Positions 1-11,918 of a DNA stretch of 64,000 nt are shown here, piece after piece. The notes below the pieces were generated by a model. That model made no database searches and was not told where the DNA came from. It saw nothing but the letters and a program-made list of their open reading frames with translations. Source of the DNA: Cokeromyces recurvatus (lineage: Eukaryota > Mucoromycota > Mucoromycetes > Mucorales > Mucoraceae); contig NW_026251405.1 in NCBI RefSeq assembly GCF_025118155.1, forward strand, positions 478,947 to 542,946. The letters run 5' to 3'. Positions within the stretch are counted from its first letter, which is position 1; each line of letters opens with the position of its first letter. The position numbers and the translations under genes are program-made.

Positions 1-1058
1 CTTATGCCAGAGTCACAACTTTTGGTTTTAGCAGATAAAACCCTCTGGAGTTTCCCTCCTAGTATTCTCTCTCCTAGTTCTACCACCAATAACACCACTA
101 CAACAACCACATCAGCAGCGAAACGAAGTGGACGAGCTGTAAGTCAAGGTACTGCCTTTTTTCATGTTGGAGAATGCCTTTCGAAGACATTTGTTTGCGT
201 CGTAAAGACCAATACACTATCAGCAACGACAATTCGAGTCCTGGAACCAGTGATGACAGATGAAAACAAAAAGACAAAATCATTGCTAAAACGGCTTGTA
301 GTGAAAAGTAATACAATGGCGGGTCTTTTAAAACCCTACAAGGACTTGTATTTACCAAGTGAAGCATCCTCTATCAATTTATTGAAATCAATGATGTGTA
401 TTTCATCATCAAAGGAGATTGGTGTAGTGGATATGAAGAATTTTGGAGTGCAGGCATTGCTAGATCCTGAAGATGAAGCATTAGAATTTGTTTTTAGTCG
501 ACCCGATGTTCGACCGATCACCATTTATAGAATACAGTTTGCAGAGTATCTTGTCTGTTATAATGGTAAGTTATTTCCCCAAAAAAAAAAAAAGAAAAAA
601 AGAAAAGCTTCATTATGTTCTTTAATGTTAATTTTGTGGGTATCATTAGAATTTGCATTTTTTGTTGATCAAAGGGGAAGATTTATTAAATCAAGTGTCC
701 TAATTAAATGGGAAGGAATACCGGATTCATTTGCACTATTTTATCCTTATATACTTGCTTTTGAACCTGATTTTATAGAAGTTAGACATGTCCATTCGGT
801 AGAGTATTTTTCTACAAATGCGCTTCTCTTCTCCCTCCACTTTTTTTTATTTATTTATTTTTTTGAAATTAAACACTTTTTTATTTATAGGGTGAACTTG
901 AACAAATTATTCGAGGTAAAAATATTCGTTGTACCAGTACAAATACCCATAATGCAAGCATACAAGGAACAATGGATGACCCTGAACACGAAGGCTTTCA
1001 ACTTGTATTCCAATTAGAAAAAGATGCAGGCAAAGAATGTTCTACTATTTATGAATAA
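1..1058 (+). CDS. Rho guanine-nucleotide exchange factor, C-terminal CNH domain (5' partial)
   Basis: This is the 3' end of a gene entering from the left edge. The encoded segment reads as a citron-homology (CNH) domain: a strand with LLVLADKTLWSFP, a FFHVGECLSKTFVCVVK strand, and the typical end EFAFFVD, IKWEGIPDSFALFYPYILAFEP and FIEVRHVHS. Three exons are supported: up to 565, 650-798 and 891-1058, with GT-AG introns at 566-649 and 799-890 that restore the frame. The last exon encodes GELEQIIRGKNIRC and ends in TAA. CNH domains in fungal Rom1/Rom2-type RhoGEFs bind small GTPases and act in the Rho1 cell-wall-integrity pathway; that role is inferred from family. A complete paralogue with the same domain lies at 19036-23175 on the other strand. 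The DH and PH domains would lie outside the window. Confidence 0.85.
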
Positions 1059-1319
1059 AACAATAACTTTTTTTTTTTTGTTCTTGACATGAAGGCTGTT
1101 TTAAACCTGTGTGGTATTTTAGACCTTTTTTTTTTTTTTATTCGATAATACAATCTAATTGTACTCTGATACGATTTGTCAATGAGTGCCAACTATAGCA
1201 AGAAAAAGAAAAAGGGGGGAGAAAAGGATATGTCGGAAAATAAAAAATAAACGTTTAAACTCTCTTTTTTTTTTTTTTTTTTCCTTCTATTTCCCTTTTT
1301 CTTTTTTGTATTAATAATC

Positions 1320-1918
1320 ATGTCAAGTAAAAATCAACTTCCACCCCCTAATCAAGATATCGAATCATTATGTTATCTAGAAACAATGTAAATCTAATAT
1401 TTATATAAAACAAAAAAGAAAATAGTTCAAAGAAAAAAATTTTTTTTTTTTAAAAAAAAAAAGATAATTAACTCTTTGTTGACAGGTTTCAAGAACATGG
1501 TTACGATGACGGGTTTAAGGCTGGTGAAGAATCAGGGGAATTAGAAGGTCGTATTGTTGGTTGTGAAAAGGCTTTTGATTTAGGAAAAGAAATTGGATTT
1601 TATTCAGGATGTGTAGAAATGTGGACTGAGTTATGTAATCAATATCCTGATAGAGTATCTTCAAAGTAAAGTACACTAACAAAAGCCATTGCATGCTTTA
1701 TAAATACAGAAAGAACTGACTGATGATTTCATGTTAGAGCTCTAAAACAAATTGAAGGGTTAAAAAGGTTGATTGATAGTTTTCCTACCTTTAATGATCA
1801 CGATGTTGACTTGTTTGCTTTAAGAGATAAAATGAAAAACAAGTTGCGAGTCATTAGTTCATTACTTGGTGTCAATCAAAAATATATTATGGCAGAGGCA
1901 CCCAAAATGACCTACTAA
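1320..1918 (+). CDS. LTO1: LTO1/ORAOV1 homologue (Yae1-type deca-GX3 protein)
   Basis: Three exons (1320-1387, 1486-1665, 1738-1918) give a protein of about 142 residues. The middle exon encodes a run of glycines spaced every four residues (GYDDGFKAGEESGELEGRIV, then GCEKAFDLGKEIGFYSG). This is the deca-GX3 motif that defines the Yae1/Lto1 family. In yeast, Yae1-Lto1 adapts the cytosolic iron-sulfur assembly machinery to load a cluster onto the ABC protein Rli1, needed for ribosome biogenesis and recycling; the function here is inferred from the family. Length fits Lto1 rather than Yae1. Exon 1 is short and its last codon (ATG, Met) is split by the first intron. It lies downstream of the RhoGEF end on the same strand. 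Confidence 0.85.
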
Positions 1919-1999
1919 TATGTATATACCCTTTATTCAAAAGTATGATAGAAAAAAAAGTAAAATAAAATACATTATTTAAAAGAATGAAAATAATTA

Positions 2000-2151
2000 T
2001 TATTCAAGCTTAAAGTTAAGATGAATGCAAGTAACCGTCTTTCCATCTTGATCAGATATCTGAATATTACCATCGAGCGGTAATCTTGGTAATTCTTTAG
2101 GAATCCAAGCTATTTATATAAATGTATATATATTATTTATCATTAACATAA

Positions 2152-2182
<31 letters not shown>

Positions 2183-2661
2183 AAGCTTATACATATATTA
2201 TTACCTGTAGCATCTAATTCTAAATCACCTGCATTTAAAGGGCAATCTTTATGACCCATAATATCAGAATTCAATACATCACAAAGATCAAGTTGTTTTC
2301 TAATTTTTATCATTCCCATTAGGTTTAAATCAATATCCACTTTTCCACTAGTAACATCCTTTACTGTATAAAATGGTTAGTATTTGTTGCTTCTGAAAAA
2401 AAAAAAAGCTCTAGTGGATACTTTACATAAATTGCCTTTTACTTGAACATGAATATTTTCTCCTGTTTTAGGCTGTTTAGGTGAAATATAGACACCATCT
2501 TTATAACCAATTAGTTGATGTGTAGAAGGATTATTACATAGTGACCATATATCACCATGTTCATCAGGTGCCATAAAATGCTGTTGTTGCTGACCAGCAA
2601 GTACTGCTTGCGTAATTAAAGCAAAAGGAAATAATAGTAATGTTATAAGAAATGCTTTCAT
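2000..2661 (-). CDS. NPC2: NPC2-like / PG-PI transfer protein (ML domain, secreted)
   Basis: Three exons read on the minus strand (2661-2427, 2363-2205, 2109-2000). The N-terminus is a clear signal peptide (MKAFLITLLLFPFALITQAV). The mature part has ML-domain features: WSLC near the start, a GDLELDA strand, the cysteine pattern LDLCDV...GHKDCPL, and a closing strand ending GKTVTCIHLNFKLE. ML proteins of this type bind sterols or phospholipids in the vacuole or secretory lumen (Npc2 in yeast, and fungal PG/PI transfer protein). About 175 residues is normal for the family. Which lipid is bound cannot be told from sequence. The intron 2 donor is GTAATAATA and the third exon resumes with AWIPKELPRLPLDG. 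Confidence 0.85.
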
Positions 2662-2776
2662 AATTGCGTAAAAGAAGAAGAAGAAAACAAAAAAAAAGGG
2701 TTATATCATGATGTAGATATCATTCTCACATTGAAGTAAATGGGGGGAGGATGAGGGATTTGTCTCGGTCTTTTAT

Positions 2777-2807
<31 letters not shown>

Positions 2808-3451
2808 GTATTTTGTATTTTATAATAATGCATTGTAAATAAAAATTATCTGTATGGAACAAGACAAAAATTCAGAATTATAGAAGAGAATAACACTTAC
2901 TACTTTTGCATATAGATGATCACCGTTAGTTGGTGTTCAATTCCCTTTTGAGTTAATTGTAATAATAAAACTTTTATCCGGATATAATCCTCCCTTATTC
3001 AATGATAGTCATAGTAAAATCTATAGGCGACAATTTCTCTTATAGTCTATTTGCTTCTTCAACGTGCTTGCTGAGATCAGTCTTCGGAGAGATGAGCCTC
3101 CTAATTAAATTAATAGGAAACCCTTCTAGTCTATCTTAACTTTATACAACGACGTATTATTGTTTATTTTATTTATTTATTGTAACCAGTTAATAATCAT
3201 ATGAACGTTATTACACCTGCTATTATAAAAATAAAAAAAAGAAATGCCATATTAGGCTTCAAACTGAAATTTCCTATTGGGAATAGGTGTTGGTTATTTG
3301 TACAAGATCTCAATATCCCCCGCTCCCCTCCATATAGATATGCCTCTTCTCTCTTATTGACAAATTCAAATAATAGGAAGAAAAATGAAAACAAACTATT
3401 ATACTTTATTTCCTTTAGGGAAAAATTTTTTTTTCTTTAAAAAAAAGTCAT
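2662..3451. other. Intergenic region upstream of NPC2-like gene
   Basis: No supported gene. It contains the promoter side of the NPC2-like gene and the 3' flank of RPL19, with long T tracts near 2783-2807. Short open frames on both strands lack family features and look like chance. Confidence 0.5.
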
Positions 3452-4191
3452 TTAAGCTTCGAGCTTTTCAGACTTCTTGTTAGCACGACGTTCACGGAGA
3501 GCCTTGTTCTTGGCACGGAGGACTTCAGCTTGTTCAGCAAGAGTCTTAGCACGAGCCTTTTCAGCCTTAGCCTTGTGAATGTGTTCCATCAAGACACGCT
3601 TGTTCTTGAAACCGTTACCCTTAGACTTAAGGTAAAGTTGGTGATAAAGGTGCTTATCGATCTTACCAGCTTCTCTGTACTTGGCAAGGAGACGACGGAG
3701 GACACGCATACGACGCATCCAGATAACTTGGCTGGACATACGAGCATCGGCAGTACCCTTTCTCTTACCGTAACCCATGTGACGACCCTTACGCTTGGCA
3801 GCATTACGTTCAAGAACACGGAAACGAGATTGAGAGATTTCGGGCTTACGAATGATGAGACCGTCCTTGACGAGCTTACGGATGTTAGCACCTATTAAAG
3901 AATAAAGAAGAAAAAGGAATATGGGAATGAGAAATAGATTCTTTAATATAATGCGTTTGATTAATTTTTAAAAAAAAAAAAAGAAAAAATCTTACGAGAG
4001 TTGGCGGTGGCAATTTCGTTGACTTCGTTAGGATCGAGCCAGATCTTTCTTTTACCACACTTGAGGACGGAGGCAGCGAGACGCTTTTGAACAAGCAAAC
4101 TGACCCTATTTAAAAGAAATCAAAGAAATAGAAATACATATTTGGTTAATATCAAACAGAAGACATCATGTTGAAATGTGAAGCATTACAT
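3452..4191 (-). CDS. RPL19: 60S ribosomal protein L19 (eL19)
   Basis: The translation matches eL19 along its whole length: [32 protein letters not shown], then [31 protein letters not shown] and a basic helical tail ending KKSEKLEA. It is a structural protein of the large ribosomal subunit, where the C-terminal helix reaches toward the small subunit. Exons are 4191-4190, 4105-3996 and 3891-3452. The first coding exon is only two bases: AT at 4191-4190, completed by the G at the start of exon 2, so the start codon is split by an intron with donor GTAATG. Ribosomal-protein genes of fungi often have such a very early intron. The codon choice (CGT, GGT, AAG) is more biased than in the neighbours, as expected for high expression. 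Confidence 0.97.
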
Positions 4192-5006
4192 TTTTAAAAT
4201 CGACTAAAGCGAAAAAGAGGAGGCAACATCATTTTTGCTCCTCTGAACCTTATTAAAAAAAAAATTTGCTACGAAGGTATAAGCCACACAAAAATTTATA
4301 ATATAATTTAAAAGAGCGACAATACTATTTAATTGTCCAATTAAGATATCAATAGCTAAATACACCCTCCAAATCGAATGAAGTGTATGTAAGCTTACAT
4401 AATAAATGTAACAACATATTGTGTAGTATTTGACATTTATTTGAGAAAAAAAAAACAAAAGGGAGGGGGAAAGAGTGCTTATAGGTTATCAGTAATATAT
4501 ACATACATACATACACACATACATATACTTGTATACATATATATCTGTACACAATTTATTAGTTAATAATTAAAAATTGTACTTGATTTATGCGGATACA
4601 ATAGAAAATAGAGGGATCCAGTCCATCAAACACCTAATCACACTGTACCTTATTATAAGGAAAAGAGATGTGATAAAACAATTAGGGTTTATGTCATCAT
4701 TATCAGTTAGCTACTACTTTTTATAATCTATACTGACACGATAAGGATTACATTTGTTAATGATAATAATGATACATACGATTAACTTGGTAGTCACTCT
4801 TATTGTTTATTCATGATGTGAACAGATAGAATCAAGTTATTACTAATACAACAAGATCTATGATATGTTTAAAGACTAGAGCAAAATGGTATTCAAAAGT
4901 GATAATAGATAGTAAAGAAAATATACAATTTATTATAAATAAAGGAAGATACAAAAAAAAAAAAAAAAAAAAAAAAAAAGAAATAACTACAATAAGGAAT
5001 TCAATA
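4192..5006. other. Intergenic: RPL19 promoter side, microsatellites
   Basis: No supported gene. It holds the RPL19 upstream region, an ACAT/CATA-rich microsatellite around 4499-4550 and a poly-A tract at about 4953-4980. It ends at the 3' end of the coiled-coil gene. Confidence 0.5.
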
Positions 5007-5887
5007 TTAATTTAACTTGAGTCTTTTAACTTGTCTTTCGTTAGAAGGATGTAACTCTTTTGCTGTTACTGACTTATTACTTGATTCTTCAGAATCTAGT
5101 GTGTATTATTATTATTTGAAATGATATTATTTACCTCTTTTTTTTTTTTCTTTTTTTTCTTACCTTCTAATTTTATGTGTTTCTTCGTCGTCCTTAAAGC
5201 ATTTGCCCATGATTTACTAATTAGTCTTCGAGCACCCCAATAACCAATACACATATGTAAGGGCACACCTAAACTGGACGCTTCACGTTCAACCATTTCA
5301 AATGCTACTCGCTGTGTATTAATATCAATTGACTTCCATGATTTACTAATATCTTCATTTCTTTCTTTCATATATTTTTTTAAATCAGACACAACATGAA
5401 TCATTGTCTTTTGAAGTTTATACAATCGAAGGCCTGCTTCTTCATCACTCACTTTCATATATTCTCTTGTCATTCGTCTTAGTTCAACTAGTCGATTATC
5501 TTTCTTTTTCTGATCATCTACCATGACTTTAGAAGGAGCTGGAATACTACGGGCTGCTACTACTGATAATAAATTAGATGTTGTAACATTATTTTCGTCA
5601 TTGTTTTGCCTTGATAGTAGACTATTATTATCCATTATGGTTTCCTTTAAATTATTGAGTTCACTTAGTATCGTTGTTTGTCGTTCACTATAAGTATTAA
5701 GTTCTTGATGGGATTCGTTTAAAGCTGTTTGTAAATAGTCTACTTTTTCTTTGAGTTTATTTACAGAATCGGTTAATGTCTTGTTTTCATCTTTTAATAA
5801 TGTTAATGTTTGTTGTATAATGGTATAATCTTGTTTCAATTTTTCATTGTCTTTTGTAAGCCTATCAACTAATGAAGCATTTAACAT
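5007..5887 (-). CDS. Coiled-coil protein of unknown function
   Basis: Two exons (5887-5164 and 5095-5007) give about 270 residues. Residues 1-85 are a heptad-rich coiled coil (VDRLTKDNEKLKQDYTIIQQ onward). A linker with an Asn-rich patch follows, then a conserved-looking helical domain containing RRMTREYMKVSDEEAGLRLY and GVPLHMCIGYWGARRLI. Exon 2 adds a basic tail ending NERQVKRLKLN. I chose the ATG of MLNASLVDRL at 5887 because the upstream in-frame extension reads as low-complexity 5' UTR. I do not recognise the family. The C-terminal KRLKLN-type basic stretch could be a nuclear localisation signal, but that is a guess. Confidence 0.7.
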
Positions 5888-6354
5888 GGTTTTTTTTTTT
5901 ATTGGGGAGAAATAATAATACAAAGTTTTTTTTTTCTTTATAAATAGAGAAGAAAAAGGAAAATAGAAAAGTGAAGGGGGTATTATTTAACAAGGGGAAT
6001 AATATGAGTATCGATTTACAAGATAGACTTCTTCTCCACTTTTTTTTTTTTTGTTAAAAAAAAAAAGAAAAATCTATTACATAAAATTAATGCGGGAAAT
6101 TTCATATTTACTTTTTTAAGAAGAAGAAAAAGAAAAAAAAAAGAGGCGTTCACTCTATTTATTAACTTATGTTTAATAGTGAGTAAAAAATGAATACTAT
6201 CATTGCTTTACATTACATGCAAATCCTTGTCTTTTTTTCTTTTTTTTTCCTTTTCTTTCAATAAAAGTTATTTTTTTTTCCTTTTCTTTTAGTGGTTCAA
6301 ATGCCATTTAAAAACAGGAACCAATCGAACTTGTACAACTGTAAAAGATTTTTA
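5888..6354. other. Intergenic between coiled-coil gene and HUB1
   Basis: No supported gene. It has poly-T and poly-A tracts and serves as upstream region of the coiled-coil gene and 3' flank of HUB1. Confidence 0.45.
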
Positions 6355-7175
6355 TTATCTATAATATAATTCAAGATTCATACCATCATGTAATTCATCT
6401 AACAAACATTCTTGTTAGTTTAAATATGCATCTTATAAATTCAACTTTACTTACAATCAGCTAAGGTAATGTGATCTTTAAATTCTTTATACCATTTTTT
6501 GAGCACAATTTTATTTGGGTCTGTACCGATTTGTGCTGCTACTAATTTTTTAAAATCTCCAACAAGATCATTGGGCGAGCACTTGATTCTAGCTTTTTTA
6601 CCCAATCTATCATTGACTTCTATTTCAATAAGATTAAAACTAGCCTTCTTTTTTTGAGGACAATTTTATTATCCTAAAAAAAAATAAAATAAATAAAACA
6701 ATAAGTAAAGGAATTCGAAGAATAAAAAAAAAATGAAAAGATCTATTAAAGATAGATAGCTTGCCTTATTTTCATTTTTCATTCTAGATGGTGGTGGACT
6801 GCGTGATCTGTGATGGGATCTTTTTTCATCTCTTGGTGAAGATTCTCTTCTATCATTACGTCGACTATCATATCTTCTTGGAGAGTAATCTCTTTTGTAA
6901 TGACCGGATGAATCATCTTTTCTGTAGCGAGGTGAATAATCTCTTCGATAATTAGGTGACCGTGAACGTTCTCTTCTACGATCTGGTGACCGAGAGCGTT
7001 CTCTTCTACGATCTGGTGAACGAGAATGATTAGAAGATCTTTCTTTTTACGTGATGGTTCTTCGGTTGAAGAATCTAATTCAAAGAAGAAAAAAAAAAGT
7101 CAAACTTTGTCTGTTTTGGTTGGATTTATATAAACATTTATATTTGCCTTTATCGTGCTTTTTAAATTTCAACAT
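6355..7175 (-). CDS. HUB1: Hub1/UBL5 ubiquitin-like modifier with N-terminal RS-rich extension (apparent frameshifts)
   Basis: The C-terminal 75 residues are an unmistakable Hub1/UBL5 fold: [56 protein letters not shown], then [14 protein letters not shown] in a separate last exon (6398-6355). Hub1 binds HIND motifs of the tri-snRNP protein Snu66/SART1 without covalent conjugation and modulates splice-site use. Upstream, the exon at about 7080-6765 encodes an arginine-serine domain with tandem [10 protein letters not shown] units and many SP/RD repeats. Splicing it onto Hub1 uses what looks like a GC-AG intron (donor AAG|GCAAGC). Two one-base gaps block a clean frame: the A5 run at 7044-7048 and the A7 run at 6649-6655 (minus-strand bases); one extra A in each would join all parts. 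An alternative acceptor inside the second run could also repair that join. Start is the ATG at 7175. Confidence 0.75.
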
Positions 7176-8190
7176 TTTTCAACAACAAGTTTAAAGAAAA
7201 AATGATTATCTATTATAATAGTATGCAATAATGCATTTTTTTTTTCTAAAAAAAAAAAAAAAAAAAAAAAAATCGGAGATGTTGGAGTGACGCATGCTTC
7301 ACCTGTAGTAAATTGAATTCTTAAGACAAAGGATATTTTCTTATTTTAAAGGCAAAAGTTGTACTAACTTTTAATCTATCACTTTTCTTCCAAATGTTTA
7401 TACAGATACTTAGTTCGTTTCTCAGAGTGTATAGCTCCCTGATCCTTTAATATCATAGTTTTTACAAAAAAAAAAAAATACTTTGCAAATATGAAAAGAC
7501 AGCTGTTAAATAGTAGTCTTTTTTTTTAAATCCTAGTTGTCTTGTAGTTATTTATATTTGTTAGAAAGAGGCTATCTAGCGTGTCCTTTTACTTTATACT
7601 CCCTTAAAGTGCTTTATAACTTTTTGCTCTTTATTTTATTAATGAGAATTGTTTTAATTTTAGCTGTGAATAGGTTTAAATGATATCATTAGTCCCTTTA
7701 CACACACTTCTTTAGATATTATATACTGTCTAGACTTCCTTCCCTTTTTTATATCTATCTATTGGCCAGAAAAAAAAAAGAAAAGATAGAGTATATATGC
7801 CTTTATGAAGAAAAGAATATTTATTTCAATTTGATCTTATTTCCTCAAATATCGAGTAAAATGATTACTATTTCTCGATTATCATTGATGTCCTCATTTC
7901 TTTTTCCTTTATCTATTTTATTTTTTTTTTTTTCTATTTTCTTCCTTGATCCGACCCGGGCCATGATGATATATTCAATATCTCGTGCCCAATAGTTTTC
8001 TAATTTATTATAATAAATAAAATATCAAGCGTAGTATTACTAAAAAAGGCGTTTTTTTTTTTATTTTTATTTTTTTTAGTTCAATTTTTTTATTTTATTT
8101 TTTTTATTTTATTTTTTTTATTTTATTTTTTTTATTTTATTTTTTTTTTTTTTTTTTTTTTTTGTTTTTTCTCTCATCTCTAATAACATC
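7176..8190. other. Shared upstream region of HUB1 and ubiquitin-domain gene; T-rich tandem repeat
   Basis: This is about 1 kb between two divergently transcribed genes, so it should hold both promoters. From about 8040 to 8165 it becomes a nearly pure T/A tract built of repeated TTTTATTTTATTTT-like units ending in poly-T just before the start codon at 8191. A short open frame at 7862-7995 (hydrophobic) has no family features and I do not call it a gene. Confidence 0.5.
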
Positions 8191-8886
8191 ATGTCGAGTG
8201 AAACAACGAATGACAGTAACAACAAACCATCATCATCATCTGATCCCAATAGATCTATTGAGTTATCCATTAAATCTCTTGAACAACAAGTAAAAATGGT
8301 CTCTGTACCTAGAAATGCATCCGTTTTAGATCTAAAGCATAAAATTGAAGTTTTATTTGATGTCGATAGTATACGTCAACGTTTAATTTTTCAGGGAAAA
8401 GTTTTAAAAGATGACAAAAACTTGATGGATTATGGTAAGTTGGTTAATCAGTAAAGACGAATATAAACTCATGTATATATAATACAGAAAACTTGGATGA
8501 TGGTAAAGTCATTCATCTGGTTATTAGACCCTTGAATGCGCCACATAACCCAGAAAATGGTAATTATTAATATATTATATGACTCGACTCTTTTTTTTTA
8601 TTATTATTATTTAAATTAATAATTATATTAGATGAACCACAACAACAAAGAAATAACAGGAGGCCAACAGGAAGAAGAGGCATTTCTTCAGGATATGCTG
8701 TAATAACGTTAGATGCCACTTTGGCAGATTTAACAGGTGGATTGGGTGCTACTAGTGGTTCTGTAAGTTTTGATATAGACAGATAGATATGAAGTAGAGG
8801 AGGGGAAGGGGAAGGGGAAGGGTAGAGAATTTAGTTTTATTTATTTATTAATGTATATTTATATATTTATTTATATGTAATATATG

Positions 8887-8929
<43 letters not shown>

Positions 8930-9945
8930 ATGCGTGTGTGTATGCGTGTATATATGTGTGCGTGTAGCTTTTACCTAGTCTATTTAATAATTTACAACAA
9001 AATAATACGAATAGTCCATTTTCGCCTTCTGGAAGAACTGCTTCCCCTCGATCTGTAAGTTACATTATGCTTATCAACTTTTTTTTTTTTTAATTTTTAT
9101 TGTTTTTTTTTTTCTTTTTTTAACCAGGGATTTCTTCAAATTTTAACATCAAATAATAATAACAGTAATAGCAGTAATAATAATAATGATCGATCTTTTA
9201 GACGTACTAGATTAACTACTGGATTGGATGGAATAATAGATTTGATGGAAAATGCGAACCGAAATACTACACCTTCATCATTAAATACAAGATTAGCAAG
9301 AACGTTAGCTTATACAAGAGAGATTAATAACCTATTAGATACACCACTTAATGAATGTAAGTAATAAATAGATACATGTCTATTATAGTCATTCATATGA
9401 ATTATATTTTTGTATTCTAGTTGAACACAGTAATAGCACAATGCTCAGTTTAAGACCTACATTATCCGCTATTCATGAATCTAGACAAGTATTATTACAG
9501 CAACCTAACCCAGCATCACAATTAGCTTTAGTTTTTGATCAAATAGCTAATTTATTTGAAAGATTGAGTTCTTATTTTAGAGATTTAAGTCAACAACTCT
9601 CTAGAGCTGAAGAAATGGTAATATTTTATCTATCTTGCACAAGTTTATTATGACTAACTTTATACCATATAATAGTCGAATCAACATGCCCATTTATTAA
9701 GAGCAGCTAGAGTGATACAAATTATAAGTTTAAGTCAACATTTCCTAGCTGCTGCACTTGTAAATGTAGATGCTCAAAATTTGAATGCTGCTACTAATAC
9801 GACTACGACTAATACAAATACAAATAATACGACCGGTGGTACATCTGCAAACACTAGCACATCAACAGAAGAAGAATCAAATAAAAGAAAGAGAGAACAG
9901 AGCGATGAAGCTGAATCTTCTTCCTCATCAAAGAAAAGACAATAA
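8191..9945 (+). CDS. Ubiquitin-like domain protein (BAG6/Scythe-like architecture)
   Basis: Seven exons (8191-8434, 8488-8559, 8632-8762, 8968-9054, 9128-9356, 9421-9617, 9676-9945) join in frame. Residues about 22-95 form a ubiquitin-like domain (IELSIKSLEQQVKMV, RLIFQGKVLKDDKNLMDY, VIHLVIRP). The middle is Asn/Ser/Pro-rich. The region from LSLRPTLSAIHESRQVLLQQ to SLSQHFLAAALVNV is a helical segment resembling the BAG6 central domain. The C-terminus has acidic and basic low-complexity stretches ending in SSSSSKKRQ, a possible nuclear signal. N-terminal Ubl plus this helical segment suggests a BAG6-type chaperone adaptor in protein quality control. That assignment is inference; the Ubl domain is clear. 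The intron at 8763-8967 carries a long GT/AT microsatellite. Confidence 0.8.
8820..8967. repeat. Intronic TA/TG microsatellite
   Basis: A run of (TA)n then (TG)n and mixed TGTATG units fills most of the intron at 8763-8967. It is a simple sequence repeat likely to vary in length. Confidence 0.8.
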
Positions 9946-10107
9946 ATGATTTTAATCTAAAGGTTGAATAATTTTATTTTATTTAATTTAACTTTATTTA
10001 TTTTATTTTGGTTTTGGTTACAATTTACCTGCATTATTTCTTTTATTTTTTTTTATTTTATTTTTTTTTTCTTCTTCTTCTTCTTCTTCTTCATTCCTCT
10101 TATTATT

Positions 10108-11142
10108 ATGTTACGTAGTCGACCATTTTTGATATTAAAAAGAGTGTATCATTATAATCGTTATCAAAGTGTAGAATCATTAAGAGAGAGATATAAAGAA
10201 AAAAAGCTTCGACATATCCATGCTGCAGAAAAAGATAAAGCAACCATTCTATCTATGAATACATTACATAATCAAAATAAATTATTTGAAGATAAGAAAA
10301 AAGCAATCTATGGACTTGGCTTTACATCACCTAATGAAGTGTAATTATTTAAAGGAAACAAAGAAGAAAAAAAAAAAGAAAAAAAAAGAAAAAAAAGAAA
10401 TACTCATATTTATAGAATAGTTTTATTAACAATGAATTGAATCTAAGTCATATTGATGTATATGGATTTGATTATGATGTAAATTTAGAATAAAGTGCAA
10501 AATAAGTGTGATAACTGTTTAATAAGGCAGATCTTTATAATAACAATAACATAGTATACACTTGCAGACTACACAGATAATTTATCTTTGACTATTTATA
10601 ATTCACTTCGGGATATTATGGTCGATGTATTTAAATATCCTAGACAAATTAAAGGTAAATTATCATTATTATTTCGTATATATCAGAGTAATGAATAGAT
10701 AAATATGATATAGACTTCAAATTTGACTCTAATTTTGCTATAAGAGGACTTCATTATGGTACCTTATAGATATATATGTATATGTATGTACATATATTTA
10801 ACAAAGTCTATATTAGATTTTAATAATGGATGGTTAATGAAGATAGATAATATGGCTAATATCCAACTAAATACAATACACTGTAAAATACACATACTAT
10901 GATATATACATATATACGTGTATATTTATAATTTGACTTGTGTGTACTATAGTAGGACGTGAACCTATACAAGATGTAAATAAAATTATAGAACTTCATA
11001 AAGGTCAACATATTTCTCCAGATTATCTTCGAACAAATATGTTTCAATTAAGCGATTTATTCTCTATTCCTCAAGCAACTCTTTTAAGCGATGTTGTACA
11101 ATACTTTCGAGACCATAACATGAAGTAATAATAATATTAATA

Positions 11143-11182
<40 letters not shown>

Positions 11183-11882
11183 ACATGTAAAGTCTTTTTA
11201 TTCATCTATTTTATTCATCTTATTTTTTTTTGGCAAGCTTTCATCCTCGATATTTATCAGATGATGTAAATATAGCAGCTCGAATCTTACATACAGGAGC
11301 GCACGGTATAGGAGGCACACTTCATTTAGATGTAATGAAAGATTTACCTCGTTACCTTGAGCGTTCTCCAAAGCTAGTTGATTATCTCGAACATTTACGA
11401 AAGCAAGGCAAAAAGACATTCCTGTTGACGAACAGTACGTTAGCCTTTATTGATAAGGGCATGACTTATTTGACTACGACACATGATTGGAGAGATTTGT
11501 TCGATTGTGTCATCGTATCAGCTCGAAAGCCAGAATTTTATTACCATTTCCATCGACCCTTTCGAAGAGCAAATGAACCTAACTGGGATACTGTAGATAA
11601 CTTTCTACCAGGCGAAATATATCAAGGTGGAAATATGAAAGATTTTGAAAGATTGACGGGATGGAAAGGGTAAGCTGTGTTAAGTATTTAATAATAATAA
11701 ATCCCCACAATCCCCACCTAACTAATAGAGTTTTTTTTTTTTTTGTTCTTTCATTGAAACAGTCAGAGAGTACTCTATTTCGGTGATCATATATTTTCTG
11801 ATCTTATAGAAGCTTCAATTCAACATGGATGGCATACAGTTAATGTGAAAAAAAAATAATGAAATAAAATAAATAAATTTCC

Positions 11883-11918
<36 letters not shown>

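Noticed and set aside
2880..3180. Possible small RNA gene (GTTCAATTCCC resembling a tRNA B box)
   Set aside because: No A box, no cloverleaf and no C/D boxes could be made to fit.
3530..3898. Plus- and minus-strand frames overlapping RPL19
   Set aside because: Shadows of the biased codons of the ribosomal gene; no family features.
7762..7995. Possible small membrane protein before the ubiquitin-domain gene
   Set aside because: Phe/Leu-rich frame from T-rich DNA, ends in an arbitrary way and lacks any recognisable domain.
10108..10344. Separate small mitochondrial protein gene
   Set aside because: Splicing to the exon at 10421 yields the NT5DC motif I block, so it is exon 1 of that gene.
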